DNA from: an uncultured Oscillospiraceae bacterium | GTDB lineage: Bacteria > Bacillota > Clostridia > Oscillospirales > Acutalibacteraceae | Reading direction: 5' to 3' | Length of the DNA: 23,909 nucleotides | Assembly: GCA_900542575.1 (NCBI GenBank) | Contig: UQOE01000028.1 | Location: 1 to 23,909 of the forward strand | Shown here: one piece after another, positions 1 to 8,438 of the stretch | How positions within the stretch are numbered: the first letter of the stretch is position 1 | Layout of the letters: each line of letters opens with the position of its first letter | Program-made: the position numbers and the translations under genes | The notes under the pieces: generated by a model | Database searches by the model: none | What the model was told of the DNA's origin: nothing | The model's input: the letters and a program-made list of their open reading frames with translations, nothing else

Positions 1-55
1 GTTTGAGGGGCGTGTTTCTCACGAAGTACGGGTTCAAGTCCCGTCTCTCGCACCA
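1..55 (+). tRNA. tRNA-Leu(GAG), 3' part, cut by window start
   Basis: The 55 bases are identical to the last 55 bases of the complete tRNA-Leu(GAG) at 127-211: part of the anticodon arm with GAG, the long variable arm, the T arm with GGTTCAAGTCC, the acceptor 3' strand and an encoded CCA. The 5' half lies outside the window. It forms a tandem pair with the next tRNA, with a terminator hairpin between them. Confidence 0.93.
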
Positions 56-56
56 G

Positions 57-93
57 GCTCTCCAAAGCGTATGCTTTGGAGAGCATCTTTTCC
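57..93 (+). terminator. intrinsic terminator of first tRNA-Leu
   Basis: Perfect 12-bp stem (GCTCTCCAAAGC, 57-68, with GCTTTGGAGAGC, 73-84), a four-base loop and the T-rich tail ATCTTTT. It starts two bases after the tRNA CCA end. Confidence 0.85.
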
Positions 94-126
94 AAAGGTC
101 TCGGAAAGCAGCACAATTTCATAACT

Positions 127-211
127 GCGAGAGTGGCGGAATTGGCAGACGCGCACGTTTGAGGGGCGTGTTTCTCACGAAGTACGGGTTCAAGTCCCGT
201 CTCTCGCACCA
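127..211 (+). tRNA. tRNA-Leu(GAG)
   Basis: Complete class II tRNA. Acceptor GCGAGAG (127-133) pairs with CTCTCGC near the 3' end. The D arm contains AATTGGCAGAC. The anticodon stem is CACGT/GCGTG around the loop TTGAGGG, with anticodon GAG at 161-163 (reads CUC/CUU). It has a long variable arm, a T arm GGTTCAAGTCC and an encoded CCA (209-211). No strong promoter is visible between it and the preceding terminator; a weak pair, TTTCCA and CACAAT 17 bases apart (near 93-122), is the only candidate. Confidence 0.96.
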
Positions 212-213
212 TG

Positions 214-255
214 GCTCTTCGGAATGTGTATTCCGGAGAGCTTTTTATCTTTTTG
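214..255 (+). terminator. intrinsic terminator of second tRNA-Leu
   Basis: A 12-bp stem (214-225 with 230-241, one G-T pair) with loop GTGT, followed by TTTTTATCTTTTT. The architecture is the same as the terminator of the first copy but the stem sequence differs. Confidence 0.85.
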
Positions 256-329
256 CTTTTCCAGGAATGAAATGATACCATTAGTCTTGTAATGTAATAT
301 CAAACCCAATCAACGACAGGGGGACCAAT

Positions 330-1499
330 ATGAGCCAGTACAATTATCCCAGCCGCAGGCCGTCCGGGAACCGTTCTGCACCATCCCGCAGCAGAAAGCG
401 GAGAAGGCTGTCCCAGAGCAGGGAAAATATCCGAAAACGCCGCAGGTTCTATACCATCTGTTCGGTTCTGCTTGTCATTATTATTATCATAATTGCCTGC
501 ACGGCGGGCGGCGGAAATAAAAAAAAGGCGACGCAGAATAATCCTGCCGTTCGCTCGGCTACCTATACGCTTGCTGCCGTTAAAATCGGTGACAGCTGGG
601 GTTTTGTCAATGCAAAGGGAAAACTGATTATTCCCTGTATTTTCCCAAATGTCGGAGAATTCGGCGCCAATGGTCTGGCCGCTGCAGAGTCGACTGACAA
701 GAAATGGGGATACATTGACCATAACGGAAAATGGGCTATTCAGCCGGTCTTCCGTTCTGCAGAAGGGGAGGAGGACAGTGCTCCAATCGGTCCTTTCACT
801 TCGCCTGGGCTTGCGCCGGCACGTGCCAACAACGGAAAATATGGTTTTATCAATGGCAGCGGAAAATGGGCCATTTCACCGACTTTTGACAGTGTCCGGG
901 AGTTTAATGAAGACGGAATTGCGGCGGTCTGCACCAATGGACTCTGGGGCTATATTGACCAGACCGGCCATACCATTCTGGCACCCAAATATGCAGATGC
1001 CGGAGATTTCGGCACAAACGGACTGGCGCCGGTAAAAACCAATGCTTATTCCTATTACAGCTATATAGACCGCTCCGGCAAGGAGGTCATCTCCGCGAAA
1101 TTCCGGGAAGCTTATCCGTTCCGAAATGGAATTGCCGGTGTTATTACGGCGTCTGGCGTCTGCCAGTATATCGATAAAACCGGAATGCCCAAATTCCCGC
1201 AGGCCTACGGCGTGCTGGTCAGCGGCCATGACGGGACACAGCGTTTCCTGGGCAGCTTTGCCGCCAACGGGCTCTGCCCGGCCACAGACGGCTCCGGCCG
1301 CTGCGGCTTTATCAATACTTCCGGGTCCTTTGCCATCAGTCTTCAGTTCTTCCGTGTGGATAATTTCTCGGACAGCGGCTATGCGGCGGTAGAGAACACC
1401 GAGTATAAATGGGGCTTTATTGACCGCACTGGAACCATGGTTCTCTCGGCAAACTATGACGATGTCGGCAGTTTCAGCACATTTACAATTCGCGCATAA
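330..1499 (+). CDS. WG-repeat protein with N-terminal membrane anchor
   Basis: 389 residues. A very Arg/Ser-rich cytosolic N-terminus (about residues 1-43) precedes one hydrophobic segment containing a run of isoleucines (about 44-62), then an extracytoplasmic region. That region holds about eight WG/KWGF-type repeats of the pattern WGFIDxxGKxxIxPxF, for example KWGYIDHNGKWAIQPVF and KWGFIDRTGTMVLSANY. WG repeats are short beta-rich modules found in many Firmicutes surface or binding proteins; no enzymatic motif is seen. IIAC at the end of the hydrophobic segment resembles a lipobox, but the preceding N-region is far too long for a normal lipoprotein signal, so a signal anchor is more likely. 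Start chosen for CAGGGGG upstream of ATG 330. Probably co-transcribed with the small membrane gene 14 bases downstream. Ligand unknown. Confidence 0.85.
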   Translation: MSQYNYPSRRPSGNRSAPSRSRKRRRLSQSRENIRKRRRFYTICSVLLVIIIIIIACTAGGGNKKKATQNNPAVRSATYTLAAVKIGDSWGFVNAKGKLIIPCIFPNVGEFGANGLAAAESTDKKWGYIDHNGKWAIQPVFRSAEGEEDSAPIGPFTSPGLAPARANNGKYGFINGSGKWAISPTFDSVREFNEDGIAAVCTNGLWGYIDQTGHTILAPKYADAGDFGTNGLAPVKTNAYSYYSYIDRSGKEVISAKFREAYPFRNGIAGVITASGVCQYIDKTGMPKFPQAYGVLVSGHDGTQRFLGSFAANGLCPATDGSGRCGFINTSGSFAISLQFFRVDNFSDSGYAAVENTEYKWGFIDRTGTMVLSANYDDVGSFSTFTIRA

Positions 1500-1513
1500 G
1501 AAAGGAGACCGAA

Positions 1514-1819
1514 ATGAGCCGAAAACGTTCTCTCGAGGAAATGCTGCAGGACCCTGCACCGCTACAGCGGATGACAAATGCCTCCTCGGAAAAAAAGAAT
1601 CGATCCTCTTCCTCCGGTCAGGGGAAAGGAGAGAGAAAACGTTCATTTACCCGGGAGGAGCACCGCAGGCTTATCTTTTTATGGATCCTTTTTGTGGTCT
1701 GTCTGGTGGGACTCATTCTCAGTATTATTGCTGTGGTTCAGCATAATCCATGGAATTCTGTCTCTATGAAAATTCCCATGCAGCAATTTTTGGAATTTAA
1801 GTCCGTTCAATTGATATGA
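1514..1819 (+). CDS. small single-pass membrane protein, unknown function
   Basis: 101 residues; I do not recognise the family. The N-terminal half is charged and low-complexity (Lys/Arg/Ser), followed by one transmembrane segment (about residues 53-76, LIFLWILFVVCLVGLIL and on) and a short C-terminal tail. AAAGGAGA lies a few bases before ATG 1514, and the gene begins 14 bases after the WG-repeat gene ends, so the two form one unit closed by the terminator that follows. The layout (basic tail, one helix) parallels the N-terminus of its neighbour, which suggests a membrane partner, but that is inference. Confidence 0.7.
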   Translation: MSRKRSLEEMLQDPAPLQRMTNASSEKKNRSSSSGQGKGERKRSFTREEHRRLIFLWILFVVCLVGLILSIIAVVQHNPWNSVSMKIPMQQFLEFKSVQLI

Positions 1820-1857
1820 AAAAGCCGCGGTCCGGTATTTCCGGCCGCGGCTTTTTT
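1819..1857 (+). terminator. intrinsic terminator of WG-repeat unit
   Basis: GCCGCGG (1824-1830) pairs with CCGCGGC (1845-1851), extended inward by CCGG/CCGG with one bulged T and loop TATTT, followed by six T. It is flanked by A-rich sequence on the left, so it may work weakly in both directions. It abuts the opposing tRNA terminator. Confidence 0.9.
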
Positions 1858-1861
1858 GCAT

Positions 1862-1893
1862 AAAAAAACAGAAACTGCAAAAGCAGTTTCTGT
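1862..1893 (-). terminator. intrinsic terminator of tRNA-Leu(CAG)
   Basis: On the minus strand, an 11-bp perfect stem (ACAGAAACTGC with GCAGTTTCTGT, arms 1868-1878 and 1883-1893) with a four-base loop, then a run of seven T (plus-strand A run 1862-1868). It lies two bases beyond the tRNA 3' end. Confidence 0.9.
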
Positions 1894-1895
1894 CT

Positions 1896-1982
1896 TGGTG
1901 CGGATGACGGGACTTGAACCCACATGAACTCGCGTTCACTAGAACCTGAATCTAGCGCGTCTGCCAATTCCGCCACATCCGC
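1896..1982 (-). tRNA. tRNA-Leu(CAG)
   Basis: Class II tRNA on the minus strand. Acceptor GCGGATG pairs with CATCCGC; the D arm contains AATTGGCAGAC. The anticodon stem CTAGA/TCTAG is perfect around loop TTCAGGT, giving anticodon CAG (plus positions 1946-1948), which reads CUG. It has a long variable arm, T arm GGTTCAAGTCC and an encoded CCA. It has its own promoter and terminator, so it is a monocistronic tRNA gene. Confidence 0.96.
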
Positions 1983-2016
1983 ATATCTGCGTTGGGGCAC
2001 CTCGCGGTGCTCCAAT

Positions 2017-2045
2017 AATATAGCATACCAGCGGGCCCGATGCAA
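2017..2045 (-). promoter_or_regulatory. sigma-A type promoter for tRNA-Leu(CAG)
   Basis: Minus strand: -35 TTGCAT (2045-2040), a 17-base spacer, -10 TATATT (2022-2017). The start point would fall near 2010. Between it and the tRNA lies a small near-perfect inverted repeat (TTGGGGCACC ... GGTGCTCCAA, 1991-2014), presumably part of the processed 5' leader. Confidence 0.8.
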
Positions 2046-2180
2046 GATCTTTTTTCAAATCCTGCCGAGAAAATTTTACAGATGTTTGCCGCGTTAAAAT
2101 TATGACACCGAAATTTGCAGATTTTCGAATACAATCGGCAGATAATCGCATGTTTATGCAAAAAAATGAAAAATATGCTG

Positions 2181-2209
2181 TTGAAATTGTCATTCGCACA
2201 TGTTACAAT
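2181..2209 (+). promoter_or_regulatory. sigma-A type promoter for gltBD
   Basis: -35 TTGAAA (2181-2186), 17-base spacer, -10 TACAAT (2204-2209). Transcription would begin near 2216, only about 20 bases before the leader terminator hairpin and about 108 bases before the gltB start codon. The rest of the 1983-2323 gap upstream is AT-rich sequence in which I see no gene. Confidence 0.75.
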
Positions 2210-2236
2210 TCTTACACTTAGGATTTAAAAGTGGCA

Positions 2237-2288
2237 ATGGGGTCACAAGGCTTGCTCCGGCAGGCTTTGTGACCCCATATTCTTTTTT
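2237..2288 (+). terminator. leader terminator (candidate attenuator) of gltBD
   Basis: An 18-bp stem (2237-2254 with 2261-2278, two G-T pairs; outer arms ATGGGGTCACAA and TTGTGACCCCAT), six-base loop CTCCGG, and tail ATTCTTTTTT (2279-2288). It lies between a near-consensus promoter and the gltB ribosome binding site. No plus-strand gene lies between the previous terminator (1857) and this hairpin, so it cannot simply close an upstream gene. It is therefore best explained as a regulatory terminator in the gltB leader, or as the end of a very short RNA. Confidence 0.75.
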
Positions 2289-2323
2289 ACCACGATCTGT
2301 CATTTTGGAGGGAGTGTAGGTAT

Positions 2324-5300
2324 ATGGAACAGACTCTATATAACCCACAATTTGAGCATGACGCCTGCGGCATTGGCACGGTCGTTAACATCAAAGGTGT
2401 TGCGTCCCGTGAAATTGTCGACGATGCTCTGAAAATTGTTGAAAAACTTGAGCATCGAGCCGGCAAGGACGCCAAGGGCGAGACCGGCGACGGCGTAGGC
2501 ATTATTGTTGCCATGCCCCATGAGTTTATGAAAGATGCGGCAAAAGAAGCAGGCATTCAGCTTGGCGGTCCCCGTACCTACGGTGTCGGGATGTTTTTCC
2601 TGCCGCAGGAAAAACTGAAACGTGCTCAGGTTAAGCGCATGTTTGAAATTATCGTCGAAAAAGAAGGCCTGGATTTCCTGGGCTGGCGGGAAGTTCCCAT
2701 CTGCCCGGACATTCTCGGCGAAAAAGCGCTTGCAAAGATGCCGTGCATAGAGCAGTGCTTCATTCAGAAACCGGAAGACGTGGAGCCCGGCATCGACTTT
2801 GACCGCATGCTCTATGTAGCGCGCAGAGAATTTGAACAGTCCAACGACTCCACATATGTTGCCTCTCTGTCCAGCCGAACCATTGTTTATAAAGGCATGT
2901 TCCTGGTTGGTCAGCTGCGGAAGTTTTACAAGGACCTTCAATCGGATAATTTTAAATCTGCCATTGCCATGGTTCATTCCCGTTTCTCTACCAACACGAA
3001 CCCGAGCTGGCAGCGTGCCCATCCGAACCGTTTCATCCTGCATAACGGTGAAATCAATACGATCCGCGGCAATGTCGACCGTATGAATGCCCGTGAAGAG
3101 ACGATGGACACCGAGTTCCTCAATAAATACAGCGATAAAATTCTTCCGGCCATCAACGGCTATGGTTCCGATTCCGCCATGCTGGACAACACGATTGAAT
3201 TCCTGGTCATGAATGGCATGGAACTCCCGCTTGCCATGATGCTCTGTATCCCGGAGCCGTGGATCTCCGATAACACCATGAGCCGCGAGAAAAAAGATCT
3301 GTATCACTATTACTCCACCATGATGGAGCCGTGGGACGGACCTGCGTCCATCCTGTTCACTGACGGCGACCAGGTCGGCGCTATTCTGGACCGAAATGGA
3401 CTTCGTCCTTCCCGTTACTATATCACCAACGATGATAAGCTCATCCTTGCCTCCGAAGTCGGCGTTCTCGACATCGACGAGAAGAAAATCGTCAAGAAAT
3501 CCCGACTTCAGCCCGGTAAAATGCTTCTCATTGACACCAAGGCAGGACGTCTCATCGACGACAACGAGCTCAAAGAATACTTTGCAAACCGGAACCCCTA
3601 TGGTGAATGGCTCGACATGTATCTGGAGAAGCTCGAAAACCTTCCGATTCCGAATAAAAAAGTGGAATCCTATACCCAGGAAGAGCGCGACCGTCTCTGC
3701 AAGGCATTCGGCTATTCCTATGAAGATGTCTTCCACTCCATTCTGCCGATGGCGGAAAATGGAACGGAGCCCATCGGCGCAATGGGCGTCGATATCCCGC
3801 TGGCTGTTCTGTCCGATAAGCACCAGCTGCTCTTCAACTATTTTAAACAGCTGTTTGCACAGGTCACCAACCCGCCCATCGACGCTATCCGTGAAAAAAT
3901 TGTCACTGACACCCATGTCTATATCGGCTCCGACGGCAACCTGCTGAAAGATGCCCCGGAGAACTGCAACGTCCTTGAAATTGAGAACCCAATTCTCACC
4001 AGTGTCGATCTCCTGAAAATCAAAAACATGAATCGCCCTGGCTTCAAGGTCGAGACGATCTCACTGCTCTACTACAAGACGACCTCTTTGAAAAAAGCCG
4101 TTGACCATCTGTTCGTCGAGTGCGACAAGGCCTATAAAAACGGAGCAAATATTCTTATTCTCTCCGACCGCGGCGTAGACGAGAACCATGTTGCCATTCC
4201 TTCACTTCTTGCAGTATCCGCTATTGAGCAGTATCTCATTCGGACCAAGAAACGTACGGCAGTCTCTATTGTACTGGAGAGCGCCGAGCCTCGTACTGTC
4301 CATCAGTTCGCAACGCTGCTGGGCTATGGCGCCCGCGCCGTCAACCCGTATCTTGCACAGGAGTGCATCGAAGAGTGCATTGGAGAAGGACTTCTCGACA
4401 AAGATCCCCATGTCGCCATCGACGACTACAACAATGCCATCCTCTCCGGTATTGTCAAGATAGCATCCAAGATGGGCATTTCCACCCTGCAGTCCTATCA
4501 GTCTGCGCAGATCTTTGAAATCGTCGGCATCAAAAAGGAAGTTGTCGATGAATACTTCACCAACACCGTCAGCGAAGTCGGCGGCATCGGCATGGAAGAA
4601 ATCCAGGAAGGTGTTGAGTATCGCCACGATAACGCATTTGACCCGCTGGGTCTCGGCGTAGACACGTCCCTGGAGAGCATGGGTCTCCATAAGCTCAGAA
4701 ACGGTCCCAACAAGGAAGACCATCTCTACGACCCCAAGACTATCATTACGCTCCGCCGTGCTACAATGGACGGCGACTATCAGCGCTTTAAAGAGTACTC
4801 CGCACGCGTTAATAATGAATCGGTTCCGCACACGCTTCGCGGCCTTCTGGACTTTGATTTCCCGGAGGACGGCGGCATTCCGCTGGAAGAAGTAGAACCC
4901 GCTTCTGACATCGTCAAACGCTTTAAGACGGGTGCCATGTCCTACGGCTCTCTCTCCCGTCAGGCACATGAGTGTATGGCTATTGCCATGAACCGGCTGG
5001 GCGGAAAGTCCAATACCGGTGAAGGCGGTGAGGCGCCGGATCGTTACGGCACGGAACGCAACAGTGCCATTAAACAGGTGGCGTCCGGCCGTTTTGGAGT
5101 CACTTCGGAATACCTGGTCAGCGCAAAAGAAATTCAGATCAAAATGGCTCAGGGTGCCAAGCCTGGTGAGGGCGGACATCTTCCCGGAAAGAAAGTCTAT
5201 CCCTGGGTTGCCAAGACCCGTTTCTCCACGCCCGGCGTTTCTCTGATCTCTCCGCCGCCGCACCACGATATCTACTCCATTGAAGATCTGGCTCAGCTCA

Positions 5301-6844
5301 TCTATGACCTGAAGAATTCCAACCGTGACGCCCGCATCTCGGTCAAACTGGTCTCTGAGGCCGGCGTCGGCACGATCGCAGCAGGTGTTGCCAAAGGCGG
5401 TGCTCAGGTTGTCCTCATCTCCGGTTTTGACGGCGGTACCGGCGCAGCGCCCCGGAGCTCCATCCACAATGCCGGTCTTCCGTGGGAACTCGGACTCTCT
5501 GAGGCACATCAGACCCTCATTCAGAACGGACTTCGGACCCGTGTAACGCTTGAGACCGACGGTAAACTGATGACTGGCCGCGACGTTGCCATTGCCTGCA
5601 TGCTCGGTGCAGAGGAGTTCGGATTTGCAACCGGTCCGCTGATTTCCATGGGCTGCGTTATGATGCGTGTCTGCAACCTCAATACCTGCCCGGCCGGCAT
5701 CGCCACCCAGAACCCGGAACTCTGCAAGCGATTCATCGGAAAACCCGAATACGTCATGAACTACATGCTCTTCATTGCCGAAGAGCTCCGCGAAATCATG
5801 GCGAAACTCGGCGTACGCACTGTAAATGAGCTGGTCGGCCGCACAGACCTCCTGAAAGTCCGCAGCCATGCCATTACACATCGTGCGGAAATGGTAGATC
5901 TCTCCAAGATTCTCGGCAACCGCAATGCGGAAGGCAGCAATGCGGTTCATTTTGAGCCGGAAGACGTCTATGACTTCAAGCTTGAAAAGACGCTGGATGA
6001 GCGTATCCTGCTTCCTGCCATGCAGAAGGCCGATGCCACCGGCCAGAAGATGGATATCACCGTCAATGTCTCCAGCACAGATCGTACGTTCGGTACCATT
6101 GCCGGTTCGGAGATCACCAAGAAATACGGTACCTCCCTCGCCGATGATTCCTATGTCATTCATGCAAAGGGCGGCGGAGGACAGTCTTTCGGAGCATTCC
6201 TTCCCCACGGTATTACGATTGAGCTGGAGGGTGACTCGAACGACTACTTTGGAAAGGGTCTCTCCGGCGGCAAGCTGATTGTCCATCCGCCGAAAGAGCG
6301 CGGCTACAAAGCCGAGGATAATATTATTATCGGCAACGTTGCTCTTTACGGTGCTACTTCCGGAAAAGCCTTTATCAACGGCATCGCCGGCGAGCGCTTC
6401 TGCGTGCGCAACTCCGGCGTAGAGACTGTCGTCGAAGGTGTCGGCGACCACGGCTGTGAGTACATGACCGGCGGTATTGCGGTCATTCTCGGCCGTACCG
6501 GCAAGAACTTCGCAGCAGGTATGAGCGGCGGCATTGCCTATGTCCTGGATATCAACCATGACCTCTATCGCCGTCTGAACAAGGAGCTCGTCGAAGTCAG
6601 CACCGTCACTCTCAAGAGCGATAAAGTTCGTCTGAAAACGCTCATTGAGGAGCATGTTGAAGCTACCGGTTCGGAGCTCGGCCAGAAAATCCTTGACAAC
6701 TTCGAGGCCTATCTTCCCTCTTTCAAGAAGATCATTCCGCATGAGTATGCCGAAATGCTCGACAGCATTGCCAAGTTCGAGAGCAAAGGCATGACCCGTG
6801 ACGAGGCTGAACTTGAGGCTTTCGTCGCAATGACGAGTGAATAA
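2324..6844 (+). CDS. gltB: glutamate synthase, large (alpha) subunit
   Basis: 1506 residues, the normal length for the NADPH-GOGAT large subunit. It converts glutamine plus 2-oxoglutarate to two glutamate with reducing power from GltD. The N-terminal Ntn glutamine amidotransferase domain (about 1-420) has the nucleophile Cys15 in HDACGIG; the 14 residues before it are the usual short propeptide. The central linking domain is followed by the FMN-binding synthase domain, with GAMSYGSLSRQAHE and GGKSNTGEGGE. The 3Fe-4S cluster cysteines are Cys1111, Cys1117 and Cys1122 (C-X5-C-X4-C). The C-terminus is the glycine-rich GXGXG beta-helix. Start chosen for GGAGGGAG (2308-2315) before ATG 2324. gltD follows directly. 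The leader carries a terminator, so expression is probably attenuated. Sequence intact; very confident. Confidence 0.98.
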   Translation: MEQTLYNPQFEHDACGIGTVVNIKGVASREIVDDALKIVEKLEHRAGKDAKGETGDGVGIIVAMPHEFMKDAAKEAGIQLGGPRTYGVGMFFLPQEKLKRAQVKRMFEIIVEKEGLDFLGWREVPICPDILGEKALAKMPCIEQCFIQKPEDVEPGIDFDRMLYVARREFEQSNDSTYVASLSSRTIVYKGMFLVGQLRKFYKDLQSDNFKSAIAMVHSRFSTNTNPSWQRAHPNRFILHNGEINTIRGNVDRMNAREETMDTEFLNKYSDKILPAINGYGSDSAMLDNTIEFLVMNGMELPLAMMLCIPEPWISDNTMSREKKDLYHYYSTMMEPWDGPASILFTDGDQVGAILDRNGLRPSRYYITNDDKLILASEVGVLDIDEKKIVKKSRLQPGKMLLIDTKAGRLIDDNELKEYFANRNPYGEWLDMYLEKLENLPIPNKKVESYTQEERDRLCKAFGYSYEDVFHSILPMAENGTEPIGAMGVDIPLAVLSDKHQLLFNYFKQLFAQVTNPPIDAIREKIVTDTHVYIGSDGNLLKDAPENCNVLEIENPILTSVDLLKIKNMNRPGFKVETISLLYYKTTSLKKAVDHLFVECDKAYKNGANILILSDRGVDENHVAIPSLLAVSAIEQYLIRTKKRTAVSIVLESAEPRTVHQFATLLGYGARAVNPYLAQECIEECIGEGLLDKDPHVAIDDYNNAILSGIVKIASKMGISTLQSYQSAQIFEIVGIKKEVVDEYFTNTVSEVGGIGMEEIQEGVEYRHDNAFDPLGLGVDTSLESMGLHKLRNGPNKEDHLYDPKTIITLRRATMDGDYQRFKEYSARVNNESVPHTLRGLLDFDFPEDGGIPLEEVEPASDIVKRFKTGAMSYGSLSRQAHECMAIAMNRLGGKSNTGEGGEAPDRYGTERNSAIKQVASGRFGVTSEYLVSAKEIQIKMAQGAKPGEGGHLPGKKVYPWVAKTRFSTPGVSLISPPPHHDIYSIEDLAQLIYDLKNSNRDARISVKLVSEAGVGTIAAGVAKGGAQVVLISGFDGGTGAAPRSSIHNAGLPWELGLSEAHQTLIQNGLRTRVTLETDGKLMTGRDVAIACMLGAEEFGFATGPLISMGCVMMRVCNLNTCPAGIATQNPELCKRFIGKPEYVMNYMLFIAEELREIMAKLGVRTVNELVGRTDLLKVRSHAITHRAEMVDLSKILGNRNAEGSNAVHFEPEDVYDFKLEKTLDERILLPAMQKADATGQKMDITVNVSSTDRTFGTIAGSEITKKYGTSLADDSYVIHAKGGGGQSFGAFLPHGITIELEGDSNDYFGKGLSGGKLIVHPPKERGYKAEDNIIIGNVALYGATSGKAFINGIAGERFCVRNSGVETVVEGVGDHGCEYMTGGIAVILGRTGKNFAAGMSGGIAYVLDINHDLYRRLNKELVEVSTVTLKSDKVRLKTLIEEHVEATGSELGQKILDNFEAYLPSFKKIIPHEYAEMLDSIAKFESKGMTRDEAELEAFVAMTSE

Positions 6845-6857
6845 GGAGGGGAATCAA

Positions 6858-8372
6858 ATGGGTAAAATTACTGGATTTTTAGATTATGATCGGCAGGACA
6901 ATCCGGCTCTCTCGCCGGAAGTCCGCATTAAAAACTTTAATGAATTCCATCCGCAGCTCCCTGTGGAAGAGCGGCAGAGACAGGGCGCACGCTGCATGAA
7001 CTGCGGCGTCCCGTTCTGCCAGTCCGCTGTCGCCTTCGGAAAGGGACCGGCCGTCACCGGCTGCCCGCTTCACAATCTGATTCCCGAGTGGAACGATGAA
7101 ATTTATCGCGGTCAGTGGGAGTACGCTGCCAAACGTCTGCTCAAGACCAACAATTTCCCGGAGTTTACCGGACGTGTCTGCCCGGCTCTCTGCGAGAAGG
7201 CCTGCACCTGCGGCATGAACGGCGACCCTGTCACGGTCCACGAGAATGAGCTGTTCATTATTGAGACCGCCTATAAAAATGGCTATGTAAAACCGCGCAT
7301 CCCAAAAGTGCGCTCCGGAAAGAAAGTCGCCGTCATCGGCTCTGGTCCGTCCGGACTGGCTGCTGCGGACTGCCTGAATCAGCGCGGCCACACGGTGACT
7401 GTCTTTGAGCGGGAAGACCATATCGGCGGACTTCTGATGTATGGAATTCCGAATATGAAACTGGAAAAATCCGTCATCGACCGCCGTGCCTCCATCATGA
7501 AAAAAGAGGGCATCGAGTTCTGCTGCAGCTGCAATGTTGGTGTTGATATCACCGCCAAAGAAATTCTCGACGAGTTTGACGCCGTCGTCCTCGCATGCGG
7601 CGCAAAAGAGGCCCGCGGACTTGGTCTGGGCGAAGAGAACGTTAAGGGCGTCTACAAGGCTGTCGATTTCCTGACCGATACCACAAAGGCCCTTATCCGC
7701 AATAAGTACGACATGAAAGCCTTTATGGCGGACCGCCGCAAAGTTACGGCGCATAACAAGCGCGTCATCATTGTCGGCGGCGGCGACACCGGCAACGACT
7801 GTGTCGGAACCTGTATCCGCGAAGGCTGCCGTTCTGTCACGCAGCTTGAGATGATGCCAAAGCCACCGGAAAAACGTCTTCCGAGCAATCCGTGGCCGGA
7901 GTGGCCGATGGTTCTGAAGACCGACTACGGCCAGCAGGAGGCCATTGCCAAGTTTGGCCATGATCCCCGTATCTATCAGACCACTATCAAGGAGCTCAAT
8001 CTGGACAAGCGCGGAAATCTCCATTCCGTGACCACCGTTCAGCTGGACTTCTCCAAGAAAGATCCGAAGACCGGCCGCGGCATTCCGACCCCGGTGGAGG
8101 GAAGCGAAAAAACAATGCTTTGCGACCTCCTCATCATCGCTGCGGGATTCATCGGATGCCAGAAATATACGGCTGAGGCATTCGGCGTCGATCTCACGCC
8201 GCGCAATGTCGTCAAGACAAATCCGGGAGGGTACTTCACCGGAAAAGACAAAGTCTTTACAGCCGGCGACATGCACCGCGGACAGTCCCTCGTTGTCTGG
8301 GCTATCTCGGAGGGTCGCTCCTGCGCAAAGGCTGTAGATGAATACCTGATGGGTTATTCCTTTATGTCCTGA
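6858..8372 (+). CDS. gltD: glutamate synthase, small (beta) subunit
   Basis: 504 residues. The subunit oxidises NADPH through FAD and passes electrons by Fe-S clusters to GltB. N-terminal cysteines Cys46, Cys49, Cys54 and Cys69 (CMNCGVPFC ... GCPLHN) and a second group in RVCPALCEKACTCG fit the 4Fe-4S ligands. The FAD Rossmann motif is VAVIGSGPSGLAAA, and the NADPH site is VIIVGGGDTGNDCVG. An upstream in-frame ATG at 6837 overlaps gltB, but AAGGAGGGG at 6843-6851 sits correctly only for ATG 6858, where the protein also begins with the familiar MGKITGFLDY. The stop of gltB is 13 bases upstream, so the two are translated from one mRNA. A terminator follows. Confidence 0.97.
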   Translation: MGKITGFLDYDRQDNPALSPEVRIKNFNEFHPQLPVEERQRQGARCMNCGVPFCQSAVAFGKGPAVTGCPLHNLIPEWNDEIYRGQWEYAAKRLLKTNNFPEFTGRVCPALCEKACTCGMNGDPVTVHENELFIIETAYKNGYVKPRIPKVRSGKKVAVIGSGPSGLAAADCLNQRGHTVTVFEREDHIGGLLMYGIPNMKLEKSVIDRRASIMKKEGIEFCCSCNVGVDITAKEILDEFDAVVLACGAKEARGLGLGEENVKGVYKAVDFLTDTTKALIRNKYDMKAFMADRRKVTAHNKRVIIVGGGDTGNDCVGTCIREGCRSVTQLEMMPKPPEKRLPSNPWPEWPMVLKTDYGQQEAIAKFGHDPRIYQTTIKELNLDKRGNLHSVTTVQLDFSKKDPKTGRGIPTPVEGSEKTMLCDLLIIAAGFIGCQKYTAEAFGVDLTPRNVVKTNPGGYFTGKDKVFTAGDMHRGQSLVVWAISEGRSCAKAVDEYLMGYSFMS

Positions 8373-8383
8373 GAAAATGATAC

Positions 8384-8417
8384 AGGGTCCTTTTCCACTC
8401 GGAGGGGGGCCCTTTTC
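8384..8417 (+). terminator. intrinsic terminator of gltBD
   Basis: A stem of about 13 pairs, four of them G-T (AGGGTCC TTTTCC, 8384-8396, with GGAGGGGGGCCCT, 8401-8413), loop ACTC, tail TTTTCC. Its right arm abuts the extended -10 promoter of the next gene. Confidence 0.8.
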
Positions 8418-8422
8418 CTGTG

Positions 8423-8431
8423 TGGTATAAT
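8423..8431 (+). promoter_or_regulatory. extended -10 promoter of AEC transporter gene
   Basis: TGG-TATAAT, a perfect extended -10 element. The -35 position falls inside the G-rich arm of the gltD terminator and shows no match. The -10 ends seven bases before ATG 8439, so the transcript would start at or next to the start codon. Confidence 0.65.
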
Positions 8432-8438
8432 CATTCCC

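Noticed and set aside
330..1499. Lipoprotein call for the WG-repeat protein
   Set aside because: The IIAC motif is preceded by more than 50 residues, with a basic N-region far longer than a normal lipoprotein signal peptide.
2237..2278. ANTAR-type two-hairpin antitermination site in the gltB leader
   Set aside because: Only one hairpin is seen and its six-base loop CTCCGG lacks the A at position 1 and G at position 4.
4202..6742. Long antisense open frame (about 846 codons) in gltB, and another at 2336-3916
   Set aside because: They run opposite a clearly conserved glutamate synthase and have no ribosome binding site or recognised domain. They arise from the codon bias (few stops on the complement) of a C-rich third position.
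6837..6857. Upstream ATG for gltD
   Set aside because: It overlaps the end of gltB and has no ribosome binding site; the ATG at 6858 has AAGGAGGGG and the conserved MGKITGF start.
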